Below are positions 6,511 through 15,128 of a stretch of 28,629 nucleotides of DNA, piece after piece. Position 1 is the stretch's first letter; each line of letters starts with the position of its first letter. Made by a program: the position numbers and the translations under genes. Source of the DNA: CAYLVJ01 sp964501525 (lineage in GTDB: Bacteria > Patescibacteriota > Minisyncoccia > Minisyncoccales > CAYTKG01); assembly GCA_964501525.1 (NCBI GenBank), contig CAZCSI010000005.1, forward strand, positions 1 to 28,629. The letters are read 5' to 3'. The notes beneath the pieces were generated by a model. The model saw only the letters and a program-made list of their open reading frames with translations, was not told the origin of the DNA and ran no database searches.

Positions 6511-8133
6511 CTAACGAATAAAAAGGCACGGACTGCGGGCTATTATCACTGAAACTTTATCTTTTTCCAAAAACTCTTTAATGGTTTCTTTCAAAACCTC
6601 TCTTTCTTTCAAAGGGTCAACGGTTTTCACATTCTCGACACCCAGGGCGCGCACAACTTCTTCAATCTCTATTTTTTCTCCGGGGTTGGGCTGCTGTCCG
6701 GTCATAGCCGTAATACTGTTGTCCATAACTATAATAAGAGGGTTTGATTCGTTAAACACTATATTGGCCAGAGCCGGCATGCCGGCGTGAAAAAAAGTAG
6801 AGTCTCCGATAAAAGCGATCAGCTTCTGCTCCGGGTCCGCTTTTTTAATACCGTGTGCAATGCCCAATGAAGAACCCATACAGGAAAGATAGTCTTGAAG
6901 CCCGAGAGAGGGTATGCCGGCCATCATATAGCAGCCGATATCGCCTCCAAAAACCACTTTGTTTTCATCTGCAACCTGTTTCACTGCGCCGAAGGTTATC
7001 CAGTAAGGGCATCCCGGACAAGGCCGGGCTCCTCGTTTTTTGACCGAGACGGTTTTATCCGGCTCGGGCATTCTTAATTTCTCACCGGTAACCTTGATCA
7101 ACGCCTTTACAACCAGACCGGGGTTAAGCTCTCCTGTCATAGGAAGCAGGTTCTTGCCGTGAATCTCCACCCCGGGGTTTGATTTTTTAGCCAGCCGCTC
7201 CACCTCTTTTTCTATCCACGGCTCCAGCTCTTCAACCACTATTATTCTCTTTTTTTGTTCAATAAATCTCCGGATCTTTTGTTCAGGCAAAGGATAAAAG
7301 ATTCCGATTTTCAGAATGGGAAGCCTCAACTTTAAGACATCAAGGGCCTCCTTGACATAAAGATAAGAAACTCCGGAAGCGATGACGCCCACCTCTTTTT
7401 CAGGCCCCTCAATCCTGTTAAGTTTAGATTTTTCAGAGATTTTTTTTGCTCTTTCCAGCTTATCCAACAGCTCATCTTTCATCTCCAAAACACGTGGAGG
7501 CATGGTTATAAACCTCCTCTTGTCTTTTACAAACTCTCCTTTTTTCTGCTTCCCGCCCACTGATATTCTGCCCAGCTCAACAGGAGCTCTTTGGTGTGAA
7601 ACCCTGGTGGTAAGGCGGACCATAACTGGAATGTCCAGCTTGTCAGAGAGCTTAAAGGCGGTCTTGGTAAACTCCTTGGCTTCTTCGGGGTCAGCCGGCT
7701 CCAGGGTGGGAATGTGAGCCAGGTGAGCTACAGCCCGCGAGTTTTGTTCCGACTGAGCAGAGCTGTGGCAAGACGGGTCGTCCGAAACAGCTATCACAGT
7801 CGGCCCCTTGCTGCCTGTGTATAGAAAAGGCAGGAGCGCCTCCTGAGCTACATTAAGCCCAAAATGCTTCATCGCCACCAAGGTTTTTAGGCCGGAAAAA
7901 GAGGCGCCCACTCCCGCCTCCATCGCCACCTTTTCATTGGATGAATATTCGAAATAAAAGCCCTGGCTGATAGGCGTTTCCTGTTTCTTGATAAGATAAA
8001 AGCTGTTGCCTATTTCCGAAGCAGGAGTGCCCGGGTAAGTGGCTACAAAATCAACTCCGTACTCCAACGCGCCCCGCACCACGCCTTCGTTGCCCAATAA
8101 AATTTCTTTTTTAGCTTTAGATAAAATGTTCAT
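6511..8133 (-). CDS. iorA: Indolepyruvate:ferredoxin oxidoreductase, alpha subunit lacking the C-terminal ferredoxin domain
   Basis: This 540-aa protein has the pyrimidine-binding PFOR domain first (YPGTPASEI 33-41, EYSSNEKVAMEA 62-73), then the transketolase-C-like domain (~245-320). The TPP-binding domain holds CPGCPYW (372-378), IGDSTFFHAG (442-451) and DNSITAMTG (471-479). Typical IorA continues past the RxPC motif for roughly 60-100 residues with two 4Fe-4S clusters; here the chain ends at RSPCLFIR with TAG. No CxxCxxC pattern appears in the 128 nt that follow. The in-frame sequence after TAG runs only 12 codons to TGA. The catalytic core looks intact, so electrons must leave by another carrier or a separate ferredoxin. 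Start ATG 8133 has only a weak ribosome site. Confidence 0.9.
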   Translation of the reverse strand: MNILSKAKKEILLGNEGVVRGALEYGVDFVATYPGTPASEIGNSFYLIKKQETPISQGFYFEYSSNEKVAMEAGVGASFSGLKTLVAMKHFGLNVAQEALLPFLYTGSKGPTVIAVSDDPSCHSSAQSEQNSRAVAHLAHIPTLEPADPEEAKEFTKTAFKLSDKLDIPVMVRLTTRVSHQRAPVELGRISVGGKQKKGEFVKDKRRFITMPPRVLEMKDELLDKLERAKKISEKSKLNRIEGPEKEVGVIASGVSYLYVKEALDVLKLRLPILKIGIFYPLPEQKIRRFIEQKKRIIVVEELEPWIEKEVERLAKKSNPGVEIHGKNLLPMTGELNPGLVVKALIKVTGEKLRMPEPDKTVSVKKRGARPCPGCPYWITFGAVKQVADENKVVFGGDIGCYMMAGIPSLGLQDYLSCMGSSLGIAHGIKKADPEQKLIAFIGDSTFFHAGMPALANIVFNESNPLIIVMDNSITAMTGQQPNPGEKIEIEEVVRALGVENVKTVDPLKEREVLKETIKEFLEKDKVSVIIARSPCLFIR

Positions 8134-8180
8134 ATCTTCATAGAAAGCTCATACCATTAAACTGGTTAGGAGTTATAATA

Positions 8181-8340
8181 AAACTTTTTTAGTCAAAACT
8201 TTTTAGTTAAACTTTTTNNNNNNNNNNNNNNNNNNNNNNNNNNNNNNNNNNNNNNNNNNNNNNNNNNNNNNNNNNNNNNNNNNNNNNNNNNNNNNNNNNN
8301 NNNNNNNNNNNNNNNNNAAACTTTTTAGTTAAACTTTTTC
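8181..8340. repeat. 13-14-bp tandem repeat interrupted by the assembly gap
   Basis: Units of the form AAACTTTTTAGTT occur on both sides of the gap: 8181-8194, 8195-8208 and 8209-8217 on the left, 8318-8330 and a partial at 8331-8339 on the right. Each unit contains the small inverted repeat AACT-TTTT-AGTT. The array probably spans the unsequenced part. It lies between glmS and iorA and likely includes any iorA promoter; no convincing promoter can be called in the visible flank. Confidence 0.8.
8218..8317. other. Scaffold gap (100 N)
   Basis: Exactly 100 undetermined bases. This size is commonly used as a placeholder for a gap of unknown length, so true distances between glmS and iorA are not known. 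Confidence 0.98.
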
Positions 8341-8376
8341 TACCAGACTTCTTATATATTAACACATCTGACCCTT

Positions 8377-10209
8377 CTACTCCACAGTTACGGCCTTAGC
8401 CAGTGAGCGGGGATGGTCCGGATCAAGGCCCCGTCCCGTTGAGACATAGTAAGCAAAAAGATGAAGGGGCACAACACTTAGAATAGGGGAGATGATCTCC
8501 GGACAAAAAGGCAGATAAACAACATCATCAGCCAGCTCCTTTATTTTTTCGTCACCCTGCGTGGCAACAGCGATAACTTTTCCGTTTCTGGCTTTGACCT
8601 CTTCCACGTTAGAAATCATTTTTTCATAAACCGAGTCCTGAAGGCACAATGCAACTACGGGAAACTCATCGTCAATAAGAGCGATGGGGCCGTGCTTCAT
8701 CTCGGCCGCACCATAACCTTCCGCGTGGATATAAGAGATTTCTTTCAACTTTAAAGCACCCTCCAAAGCTACGGGAAAGTTGTATTTTCTTCCTATAAAC
8801 AGAAAGTTGTTGTAATTTTTATACTTCCGGGACAAAGCTTTAATCTTGTCTTCCTGGTCAAGAATTTTTTCAATCTTCTCGGGAACCGCATTCAAACCTT
8901 TGATTATCTCCCGACCCTTTTCTTTACTCAGTCCTCTTTTTCTGGCTAAAAACAAGGCAACAAAACAAATCGCAGTCAACTGGGATACAAAAGCCTTGGT
9001 TGAGGCCACTCCTATCTCGGGTCCGGCGCGAAGATAAACTCCCGCCCTTGTTTCACGGGCAATAGAAGAACCGACAACGTTGACAACACCCAAGGTAAGC
9101 ATCCCTGCCTCGTTCGCTTTTTTCACAGCAGCCAAAGTGTCAGCAGTTTCTCCGGACTGGGATACGGCGATAAAGGCGGTCTTGGAGTCAAGAGGCATGG
9201 AGCGGTATCGGAACTCAGGAGCATACTCCACCTCAACCGGGATTCCGGCCAGTTCTTCCAGCATATACTCGCCTACCAGGCAGGCGTAATAAGAGGTGCC
9301 GCAGGCAGAGAGAATTAAACGCTCTACTGATTCCAGCTCTTTAGCCACCTCCTCCAATCCTCCCAGCCGGGCATCTCCGTCTTCAAGGTCAAACCGGCCC
9401 CGCATCACGTTTCTCACCGCATCAGGTTCTTCAAAGATCTCTTTAAGCATAAAGTGGGGAAACCCCGACTTTTGGGCATCTTCTATCTCCCATTCTATTT
9501 CCTGTATCAGCTTCTTTTTTTTATTTAAAGAGGCATCCATTGTCACCACCTTGTCCGGAAAAAGCAAGGCTATCTCCCCGTCATCAAGATAAACCACCCT
9601 TTTAGTACGGCTCACCAAAGCAGAAGCATCAGAAGCGACTAAATTTTCTCCCTCTCCTATACCGATCAAAACCGGGGAAGAGTTGCGCGCCACCACTATC
9701 TTGTCCGGGTCTTCTTGTGCTATGACCGCAAGGCCGTAAGCCCCCTCCACCAGCCGTAAGGCCTTCATCACCGCCTGCTCCAAGCTGCCGTTAAAAAACT
9801 TTTCTATCAAATGGGCCAAAACCTCGGTGTCCGTATCCGAATAAAAAGAATGGCCTTCCTTGATCAATTGTTTTTTCAGCTCTTTATAGTTCTCTATAAT
9901 GCCGTTGTGCACCAAAAAAATATTTTCCCGGCAGCCGTGATGCGGATGAGCATTCTTTTCCGTCACCCGGCCGTGCGTTGCCCAGCGGGTATGGTACAGA
10001 GCAGGGGTGCCCGTCAATCCGGAGTTGATAAACTTTTGTTCCAAATTGGAAATCCTGCCCACTGCTTTAAGGCACTTCCCTTCTTGAGATTGAGAATCCA
10101 AAACAACCAGCCCGGCTGAATCATAGCCCCGGTATTCAAGTTTTTTTAAAAGCTCGAGCCCCAAACCCGGGTTTTTGTTTTTTCCGATATAGCCGACTAT
10201 GCCGCACAT
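8377..10209 (-). CDS. glmS: Glutamine--fructose-6-phosphate aminotransferase (isomerizing)
   Basis: This complete 610-aa enzyme makes glucosamine-6-phosphate from fructose-6-phosphate and glutamine, the entry step to UDP-GlcNAc. The N-terminal Ntn amidotransferase begins MCGIVGYIG, with catalytic Cys2, and has YRGYDSAGL and HTRWATHG. Two SIS domains follow (SACGTSYYACLVGEY and SQSGETADTLAAV in the first, HAEGYGAAEMKHGPIAL in the second). The C-terminus PRSLAKAVTVE is the usual one. It lies 71 nt downstream of leuS and upstream of iorA across the gap. A TATAAT (minus strand, 10221-10226) sits just before the ATG. No glmS ribozyme is seen; the 5' leader is too short. Confidence 0.97.
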   Translation of the reverse strand: MCGIVGYIGKNKNPGLGLELLKKLEYRGYDSAGLVVLDSQSQEGKCLKAVGRISNLEQKFINSGLTGTPALYHTRWATHGRVTEKNAHPHHGCRENIFLVHNGIIENYKELKKQLIKEGHSFYSDTDTEVLAHLIEKFFNGSLEQAVMKALRLVEGAYGLAVIAQEDPDKIVVARNSSPVLIGIGEGENLVASDASALVSRTKRVVYLDDGEIALLFPDKVVTMDASLNKKKKLIQEIEWEIEDAQKSGFPHFMLKEIFEEPDAVRNVMRGRFDLEDGDARLGGLEEVAKELESVERLILSACGTSYYACLVGEYMLEELAGIPVEVEYAPEFRYRSMPLDSKTAFIAVSQSGETADTLAAVKKANEAGMLTLGVVNVVGSSIARETRAGVYLRAGPEIGVASTKAFVSQLTAICFVALFLARKRGLSKEKGREIIKGLNAVPEKIEKILDQEDKIKALSRKYKNYNNFLFIGRKYNFPVALEGALKLKEISYIHAEGYGAAEMKHGPIALIDDEFPVVALCLQDSVYEKMISNVEEVKARNGKVIAVATQGDEKIKELADDVVYLPFCPEIISPILSVVPLHLFAYYVSTGRGLDPDHPRSLAKAVTVE

Positions 10210-10220
10210 TTTAATCTGTA

Positions 10221-10226
10221 ATTATA
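10221..10226 (-). promoter_or_regulatory. Possible -10 box of glmS
   Basis: The minus strand reads TATAAT 11 nt before the glmS ATG, which would give an almost leaderless mRNA. No matching -35 is found at normal spacing. The gene may equally be read from the leuS transcript. Confidence 0.3.
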
Positions 10227-10280
10227 ATTAATCCCTGCTCTCCAATCCTTAATGTCCACTCAAAACAGACCTCCATGTGT

Positions 10281-12749
10281 TTATTTACCGTCAACCACGA
10301 AGTTAATCAGTTTGTCAGGCACAAAAACCACCCTTTTTATCTTTTTTTCCTTCAGCCATTTCTGCACTTTTGAGCTGGCAAAAGCAATCTCTTTCGCCTC
10401 TTCCTCGGCCAGGCCGGCTTCAACCTCTATCTTGTCCCTCACTTTGTTGTTCACCTCCACCACCAGCGTGACCTTCTCTCTCTGCACCAGCTTCGGGTCA
10501 TAATCAGGCCAGGATTTTTGGTGGACGCTGAACTCTTCACCCATTCTCTGCCACAACTCCTCTGTTATGTGAGGCGCAAAAGGCGCCAGAATTTTAATAA
10601 ACTTTTTCGCATCTTTTTTACAAAGCCCTTTCCCTGCAGACGCCCACTGGTTTTTAAACTCCATCATAGACGCCAGGGCCGTATTATACTTAAGCGCCCC
10701 CGTATCCTCTGTTACCTTTTTAATGGTGCGGTGAAAAGCTTTTTCAAGTTTTAATGGTGTCGGTTCGTCCGAAGACTCCGAAACCAGACTCCAGACATCA
10801 TTCAGAAAACGATGCGTACCCATAATCCCGCTGTCCGTAAAATCACCGCCCTGGTCAAAAGGCCCTAAAAACATCAGGTAGGTGCGGAAAGTGTCCGCCC
10901 CTAATTTTTGAATATAATTGTCGGGGACAATCAGATTGCCCCGGCTTTTGCTTATTTTCGACCCATCCTTGGTTAAAAGGCCGTGGGCGTAAAACCTTTG
11001 AAAAGGCTCTTCAAAATCAATAAGCCCCAGGTCATGGAGAACCATAGTGATAAAACGGGCATACATAAGGTGGAGGACAGCGTGCTCAGCCCCCCCTATA
11101 TACATATCAACCGGCAGCCACTTTGAGGTGACCTTTTTATCAAAAGCTGTTCGGTCCGCATTTTCCAGGTCAACAGTCGGATAGCGTAGAAAATACCAGG
11201 AGCTGTCCAGAAAAGTGTCTGAAACGTCCGTTTCCCTTTCTGCAGGCCCGCCGCATTGAGGACATTCGGTTTTAACCCAATCCTCAAGCTGAGTCAGAGG
11301 CGAATCTCCTTTTCCTTGAGGCTGGTAGTTTTCCAGATAAGGAAGTTCTACAGGCAGGTCTTTTTCCGAAACAGGGACCCATCCGCATTTTTTACACTTG
11401 ACCATGGGAATGGGCGGACCCCAGTAGCGCTGGCGGGAGATACACCAGTCGCGCAGTCTGTAATTGACCTCCCGGACGCCGAACCCCTTCTGTTCTGCAT
11501 CTTTTGTCATCTTCTCCCGCGCCTGAACAGAATCCAAGCCGTTGAACTCTCCGGAGTTAACCAGCCTGCCCTCTCCTGTCCAGCAGTCGCTTTCCACCTT
11601 AACCTCTGTCTGGGCTCCCGAGGCCTCATCCATCAAGCTTTTGGAATAAACACTGAGAGGCTCGGGGTCAATAACCTTGATAACGGGCAGATTATATTTC
11701 TGAGCGAAATCGTAATCTCTTTCGTCGTGGGCCGGAACCCCCATAACGGCCCCTGTGCCGTAATCCATAACCACGAAATCAGCCACAAAAATAGGAATCT
11801 TCTGTCCATTGAAAGGGTTAACCGCCTTGCCCCCCGTTCTCACCCCTGTTTTTTCTTTCAAAAGCTGGGTTCTCTCTAAAAATGATTTTTTTCTTGCTTT
11901 TTCCTTGTAAGCTTCCACCTCTGACCTCTGCTCTTCCACGGTCAGCTTATTCACCAGAGGATGCTCCGGAGCCAGAACTATAAAGCTGGTTCCGTAAACC
12001 GTATCGGGCCGTGTGGTAAAAACAGAGATTGTCTCGCTCAGTTCTTCTATTCCGAACTCAAGCCGCGCCCCTTCGGACCTCCCGATCCAATTTTTCTGCA
12101 TCTCCTTGATTCTTTTGGGCCAGTCGATCTTTTCTAAATTGTCAAGCAGTCTTTCTGCGTACTCGGTAATCTTGAAAAACCACTGCTCCAGTTTTTTCTG
12201 AAGCACTTCGCAGTCGCATCTTTCACACCGGCCCCTAATCACCTGCTCGTCCGAAAGAACCGTCTTGCACCCCGGACACCAGTTAACGCTGGCCCGCCTT
12301 CTTTCAACCAAACCCTTGTTGTACATCTTAATGAACAGCCACTGGGTCCATTGATAGTACTGCGGGTCATAGGTTTCTACGGTGTTTCTCCAGGCATACC
12401 CGTTGCCCGTTGTTTCAAGCTGCTTGTAAAAATTCTTTTCGGTTCTTTCGGCTACATCACGGGGGTGCTCGCCCACCTTGAGAGCATAGTTCTCGGAATG
12501 AATTCCAAACCCATCTAAACCAATCGGCTCCAAAACATCAAGCCCCTGCATTCTTTTAAACCTTCCGTAAATATCGGCGCCTGTAAAAGCATACATGTTG
12601 CCCACATGAAGCCCTTCGGCCGACGGATAGGGGAACATCATCAGGTTATAAAAAGGCTTGTCGGTTTTTTCAAGGTCGGGCTGATAAACTCCTTCTTTTC
12701 TCCACTTTTTTTGCCACTTTTCTTCAATTTTTAAAGGATTATAACTCAT
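10281..12749 (-). CDS. leuS: Leucyl-tRNA synthetase
   Basis: This complete 822-aa class I synthetase has the HIGH-type motif PYPSAEGLHVGN (residues 40-51) and the KMSKS equivalent KISKS (~596-600). The zinc-knuckle cysteines are CPGCKTVL...CERC (~155-178). A CP1 editing domain contains TTRPDTVYG and AVMGVPAHDERD. The anticodon-binding and C-terminal regions are complete to VPDKLINFVVDGK. The bacterial-type order is preserved. ATG overlaps the metG stop as ATGA, so the two synthetases are coupled. A tRNA-Leu gene is present near the window start. Confidence 0.97.
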   Translation of the reverse strand: MSYNPLKIEEKWQKKWRKEGVYQPDLEKTDKPFYNLMMFPYPSAEGLHVGNMYAFTGADIYGRFKRMQGLDVLEPIGLDGFGIHSENYALKVGEHPRDVAERTEKNFYKQLETTGNGYAWRNTVETYDPQYYQWTQWLFIKMYNKGLVERRRASVNWCPGCKTVLSDEQVIRGRCERCDCEVLQKKLEQWFFKITEYAERLLDNLEKIDWPKRIKEMQKNWIGRSEGARLEFGIEELSETISVFTTRPDTVYGTSFIVLAPEHPLVNKLTVEEQRSEVEAYKEKARKKSFLERTQLLKEKTGVRTGGKAVNPFNGQKIPIFVADFVVMDYGTGAVMGVPAHDERDYDFAQKYNLPVIKVIDPEPLSVYSKSLMDEASGAQTEVKVESDCWTGEGRLVNSGEFNGLDSVQAREKMTKDAEQKGFGVREVNYRLRDWCISRQRYWGPPIPMVKCKKCGWVPVSEKDLPVELPYLENYQPQGKGDSPLTQLEDWVKTECPQCGGPAERETDVSDTFLDSSWYFLRYPTVDLENADRTAFDKKVTSKWLPVDMYIGGAEHAVLHLMYARFITMVLHDLGLIDFEEPFQRFYAHGLLTKDGSKISKSRGNLIVPDNYIQKLGADTFRTYLMFLGPFDQGGDFTDSGIMGTHRFLNDVWSLVSESSDEPTPLKLEKAFHRTIKKVTEDTGALKYNTALASMMEFKNQWASAGKGLCKKDAKKFIKILAPFAPHITEELWQRMGEEFSVHQKSWPDYDPKLVQREKVTLVVEVNNKVRDKIEVEAGLAEEEAKEIAFASSKVQKWLKEKKIKRVVFVPDKLINFVVDGK

Positions 12750-14284
12750 AATCTGGGAAATAATATTTTACTTTGCTTGAGAGGGGTTCCGCTTTGAATT
12801 CCGGCTCGGCTGGCGCTGTCAAGCGGCGCCTCCCCAAGCAAACCTTTAATATCCAACATCTCAGCTATCGCTTTTGAGGTTTGCGGCAGAAAAGGATAAA
12901 TCTGCCAGGCTGTCTGATACAGCCCCTCCAAAAGACCGTAAAGAACCCAGTTCAGCTCCTCCCTCTCTTTCTGCTGAAACAGCTCCCAGGGTTTACTCTT
13001 TTCAATATAGGTGTCCGCCTCGCTGATAAAGTTCCATATGCAGGCCAGGGCTTCGTTAAAACGGTAGCTTTGTATACTGTTATCCAGGTCCTGCCGGGCC
13101 CGGACCCAGTTGTAAATATCCTGTCCCTCTCTCAGGGGGTGTTTTTGCGGGTCGCGGTTTATCTCGGGCACCACGCCTCCGCAGTATTTTTCCGCCATGG
13201 ACAAAACACGGCTGACAAAATTACCCAATCCGTTGGCCAGGTCCGCATTGTATCTCTGCTCAAACCTTTGATAAGAAAAATCTCCATCCTCAAAAGGTGA
13301 AAATTCCCGTAAAAGAAAATATCTGACGGGTTCAGACCCGTATTTTTCCACCAGGTCGAAAGGGTCAACAACATTACCCAAACTTTTAGACATTTTCTGC
13401 CCCTCGGCTGTTATGAAACCGTGGATCAATATTTGTTTGGAGTTAGGAAGACCGGCTGACATAAGCATGGCCTGCCAAGTAAGCGACTGCTGACGCAAAT
13501 TATCTTTGCCCGCCACCTGAACACCGGGCCAGAAAGCGTTGAATTTTTCTTTATCATCCGGCCAGCCCAGAGCGTTGACATAGTTGGTCAGGGCATCGTA
13601 CCAAACATACAAAACCTGCTCCTCGTCCCCGGGTACAGGTATACCCCAGGGCATCCTCTCCTTAATTCGGGAAACGCTGAAATCCTCCAACCCTTGCTCT
13701 ACAAATCTTTTAATCTCGTTCAGTCTTTTTCGAGGCATAACAAAATCAGGATTTTCCCGGTAAAACTTTAAAAGCCGGTCCTGGTATTTTGAAAGACGGA
13801 AAAAATAGTTTTCCTCCTCAATAACCTTTAGTTCCCGGCCGGGATGCAGAGGGCACCTGCCCTGTTCCAGCTCAGAGTCCGTTTTGAACAATTCGCATCC
13901 CACACAATACCTGGCTTTATACTTTTTTTTGTAGATGTCGCCGTTGGCCACGCTTCTCTGCCAGAACTCCCTGACCCCCCGGATATGATTCTCATCAGTG
14001 GTGCGGATAAAATTATTGAAACTGAGGTTAAGAAGCCCTTTAAGAGATTTGTACTTGGCCGCGTATTTGTCGCACAGCTTTTTTGGAGTGAGCCCCATAC
14101 TTTGGGCTTTTTCAAAAATCTTCAAACCGTGCTCATCCGTGCCCGTGTTAAAAAACACATCGCACCCCTTGGCTCTTTTATAGCGGGCTATCACATCAGC
14201 CTGGACAATCTCCAAAGCGAACCCGATGTGGGGGTCTGAGTTGGTATAAGGCAGGGTAGTGGTAATGTAAAATTTCTCTTTCAT
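12746..14284 (-). CDS. metG: Methionyl-tRNA synthetase
   Basis: This protein is 512 aa from ATG 14284, where MKEKFYITTTLPYTNSDPHI begins in the family's usual way. The frame extends 21 codons upstream to 14347, but that stretch is encoded by the repeat element at 14300-14389 and is unlikely to belong. HIGF is at 19-22 and KMSKS near residue 295 (EGQKMSKSLGNVVDP). One zinc knuckle is seen (CVGCELF...CPLH). The C-terminal Arc1p-like tRNA-binding domain of longer MetRS is absent, as in many small genomes. It lies downstream of rsmI with the repeat element between them. Confidence 0.95.
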   Translation of the reverse strand: MKEKFYITTTLPYTNSDPHIGFALEIVQADVIARYKRAKGCDVFFNTGTDEHGLKIFEKAQSMGLTPKKLCDKYAAKYKSLKGLLNLSFNNFIRTTDENHIRGVREFWQRSVANGDIYKKKYKARYCVGCELFKTDSELEQGRCPLHPGRELKVIEEENYFFRLSKYQDRLLKFYRENPDFVMPRKRLNEIKRFVEQGLEDFSVSRIKERMPWGIPVPGDEEQVLYVWYDALTNYVNALGWPDDKEKFNAFWPGVQVAGKDNLRQQSLTWQAMLMSAGLPNSKQILIHGFITAEGQKMSKSLGNVVDPFDLVEKYGSEPVRYFLLREFSPFEDGDFSYQRFEQRYNADLANGLGNFVSRVLSMAEKYCGGVVPEINRDPQKHPLREGQDIYNWVRARQDLDNSIQSYRFNEALACIWNFISEADTYIEKSKPWELFQQKEREELNWVLYGLLEGLYQTAWQIYPFLPQTSKAIAEMLDIKGLLGEAPLDSASRAGIQSGTPLKQSKILFPRL

Positions 14285-14299
14285 AAACAAAAATTGTCC

Positions 14300-14389
14300 T
14301 GTGCAATGCCTGATTAACGGCTTTCCGAACTCAAGCAAGGAAAACATCCAAGGTTCTTGAGCGTCAGCGAAAGGTTCTTCTATTGCACA
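14300..14389. repeat. 90-bp repeat element, copy A, with TGTGCAAT terminal inverted repeats
   Basis: The element begins TGTGCAATGCCTGATTAA and ends CTATTGCACA, so the ends are inverted repeats of at least 9 bp. It is about 90% identical to copy B at 28499-28587, differing at roughly nine positions including one indel. Shared interior blocks include AAGGAAAACATCCAAGG and TTCTTGAGCG. It contains no gene. It sits between rsmI and metG and supplies an in-frame upstream extension to metG. Confidence 0.88.
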
Positions 14390-14420
14390 GAGGGTATCGT
14401 GTAAAAAACTTAATATGTTT

Positions 14421-15089
14421 TTAACCGGTGTTTACAATAACGGTGAACTCTCCCTTGATGTTTTCATCTTGCAATTTTTTAAGAATTTCGTCAACAAGCC
14501 CCCTGTAAATTTTTTCAAACTTCTTGGTAAGCTCCCGGCCCACCACTACCTGCCTGTTTCCGGCCGTCTTTTGAACATCCTCCAGGGTGCGGATTATGCG
14601 GTAGGGAGCCTCAAAAAATATGACCGGATCTTGGGACCGGGCAATTTTTTCAAAAAAATCATTTCTTCTTTTTTTCTTGGGCGGATATCCTAAAAATAAA
14701 AAGCTGTCCATAGGAAAGCCTGAAACAGAAGCCAGGGCCGTAACAGCCGAGGGGCCGGGAATGGGAACCACCTCCAAACCGGGCAAACGCTGCACAAGAA
14801 ATTCAATCAGTTTTCCGCCCGGGTCCGAGATTCCGGGTGTGCCGGCGTCAGAAACCAGAGCCAGGTCTTGGCCCTGGCTGAGAATTTCCAATATTTTTTG
14901 CTTCTTTTTCAGCCGGCTGTGCTGATGATAGCTCTGGCGCGCGGTGGTTATGCCATAGCGGTGTAAAAGCTTATTTGTTCTTCTGGTGTCTTCGCACAAA
15001 ACAAGGTTTACTCTTTTCAGCACTTTTAATGCTCTGGCTGAGATATCCTCCAGGTTTCCAATTGGCGTAGCAACAATGTATAGCTTCAT
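14421..15089 (-). CDS. rsmI: 16S rRNA (cytidine-1402 2'-O)-methyltransferase
   Basis: This 222-aa protein is a tetrapyrrole-methylase-fold SAM enzyme that ribose-methylates C1402 in the 30S decoding centre. Motifs are TPIGNLEDISARAL (residues 8-21), CEDTRRT (32-38), SDAGTPGISDPG (~80-91), PIPGPSA and FFEAPYRI. It is shorter than the ~285-aa E. coli enzyme because it lacks the C-terminal extension, which is common in short homologues. It follows the permease gene by 39 nt and is followed by repeat element A. Confidence 0.94.
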   Translation of the reverse strand: MKLYIVATPIGNLEDISARALKVLKRVNLVLCEDTRRTNKLLHRYGITTARQSYHQHSRLKKKQKILEILSQGQDLALVSDAGTPGISDPGGKLIEFLVQRLPGLEVVPIPGPSAVTALASVSGFPMDSFLFLGYPPKKKRRNDFFEKIARSQDPVIFFEAPYRIIRTLEDVQKTAGNRQVVVGRELTKKFEKIYRGLVDEILKKLQDENIKGEFTVIVNTG

Positions 15090-15128
15090 ACAAGGTATCC
15101 GTTTCTTACCGTTTTCTTTTTATAAGAT

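Noticed and set aside
6854..6864. TGTGCAATGCC inside iorA as another copy of the palindromic element
   Set aside because: It lacks the inverted second arm and encodes the conserved GIAHG stretch of the TPP domain, so it is best explained as chance.
8377..10280. glmS ribozyme or leader riboswitch
   Set aside because: Only 71 nt separate leuS and glmS, too short for the ribozyme, and no matching core is seen.
11256..11879. 207-aa plus-strand frame opposite leuS
   Set aside because: Antisense shadow of the conserved leuS gene, with no ribosome site or recognisable domain.
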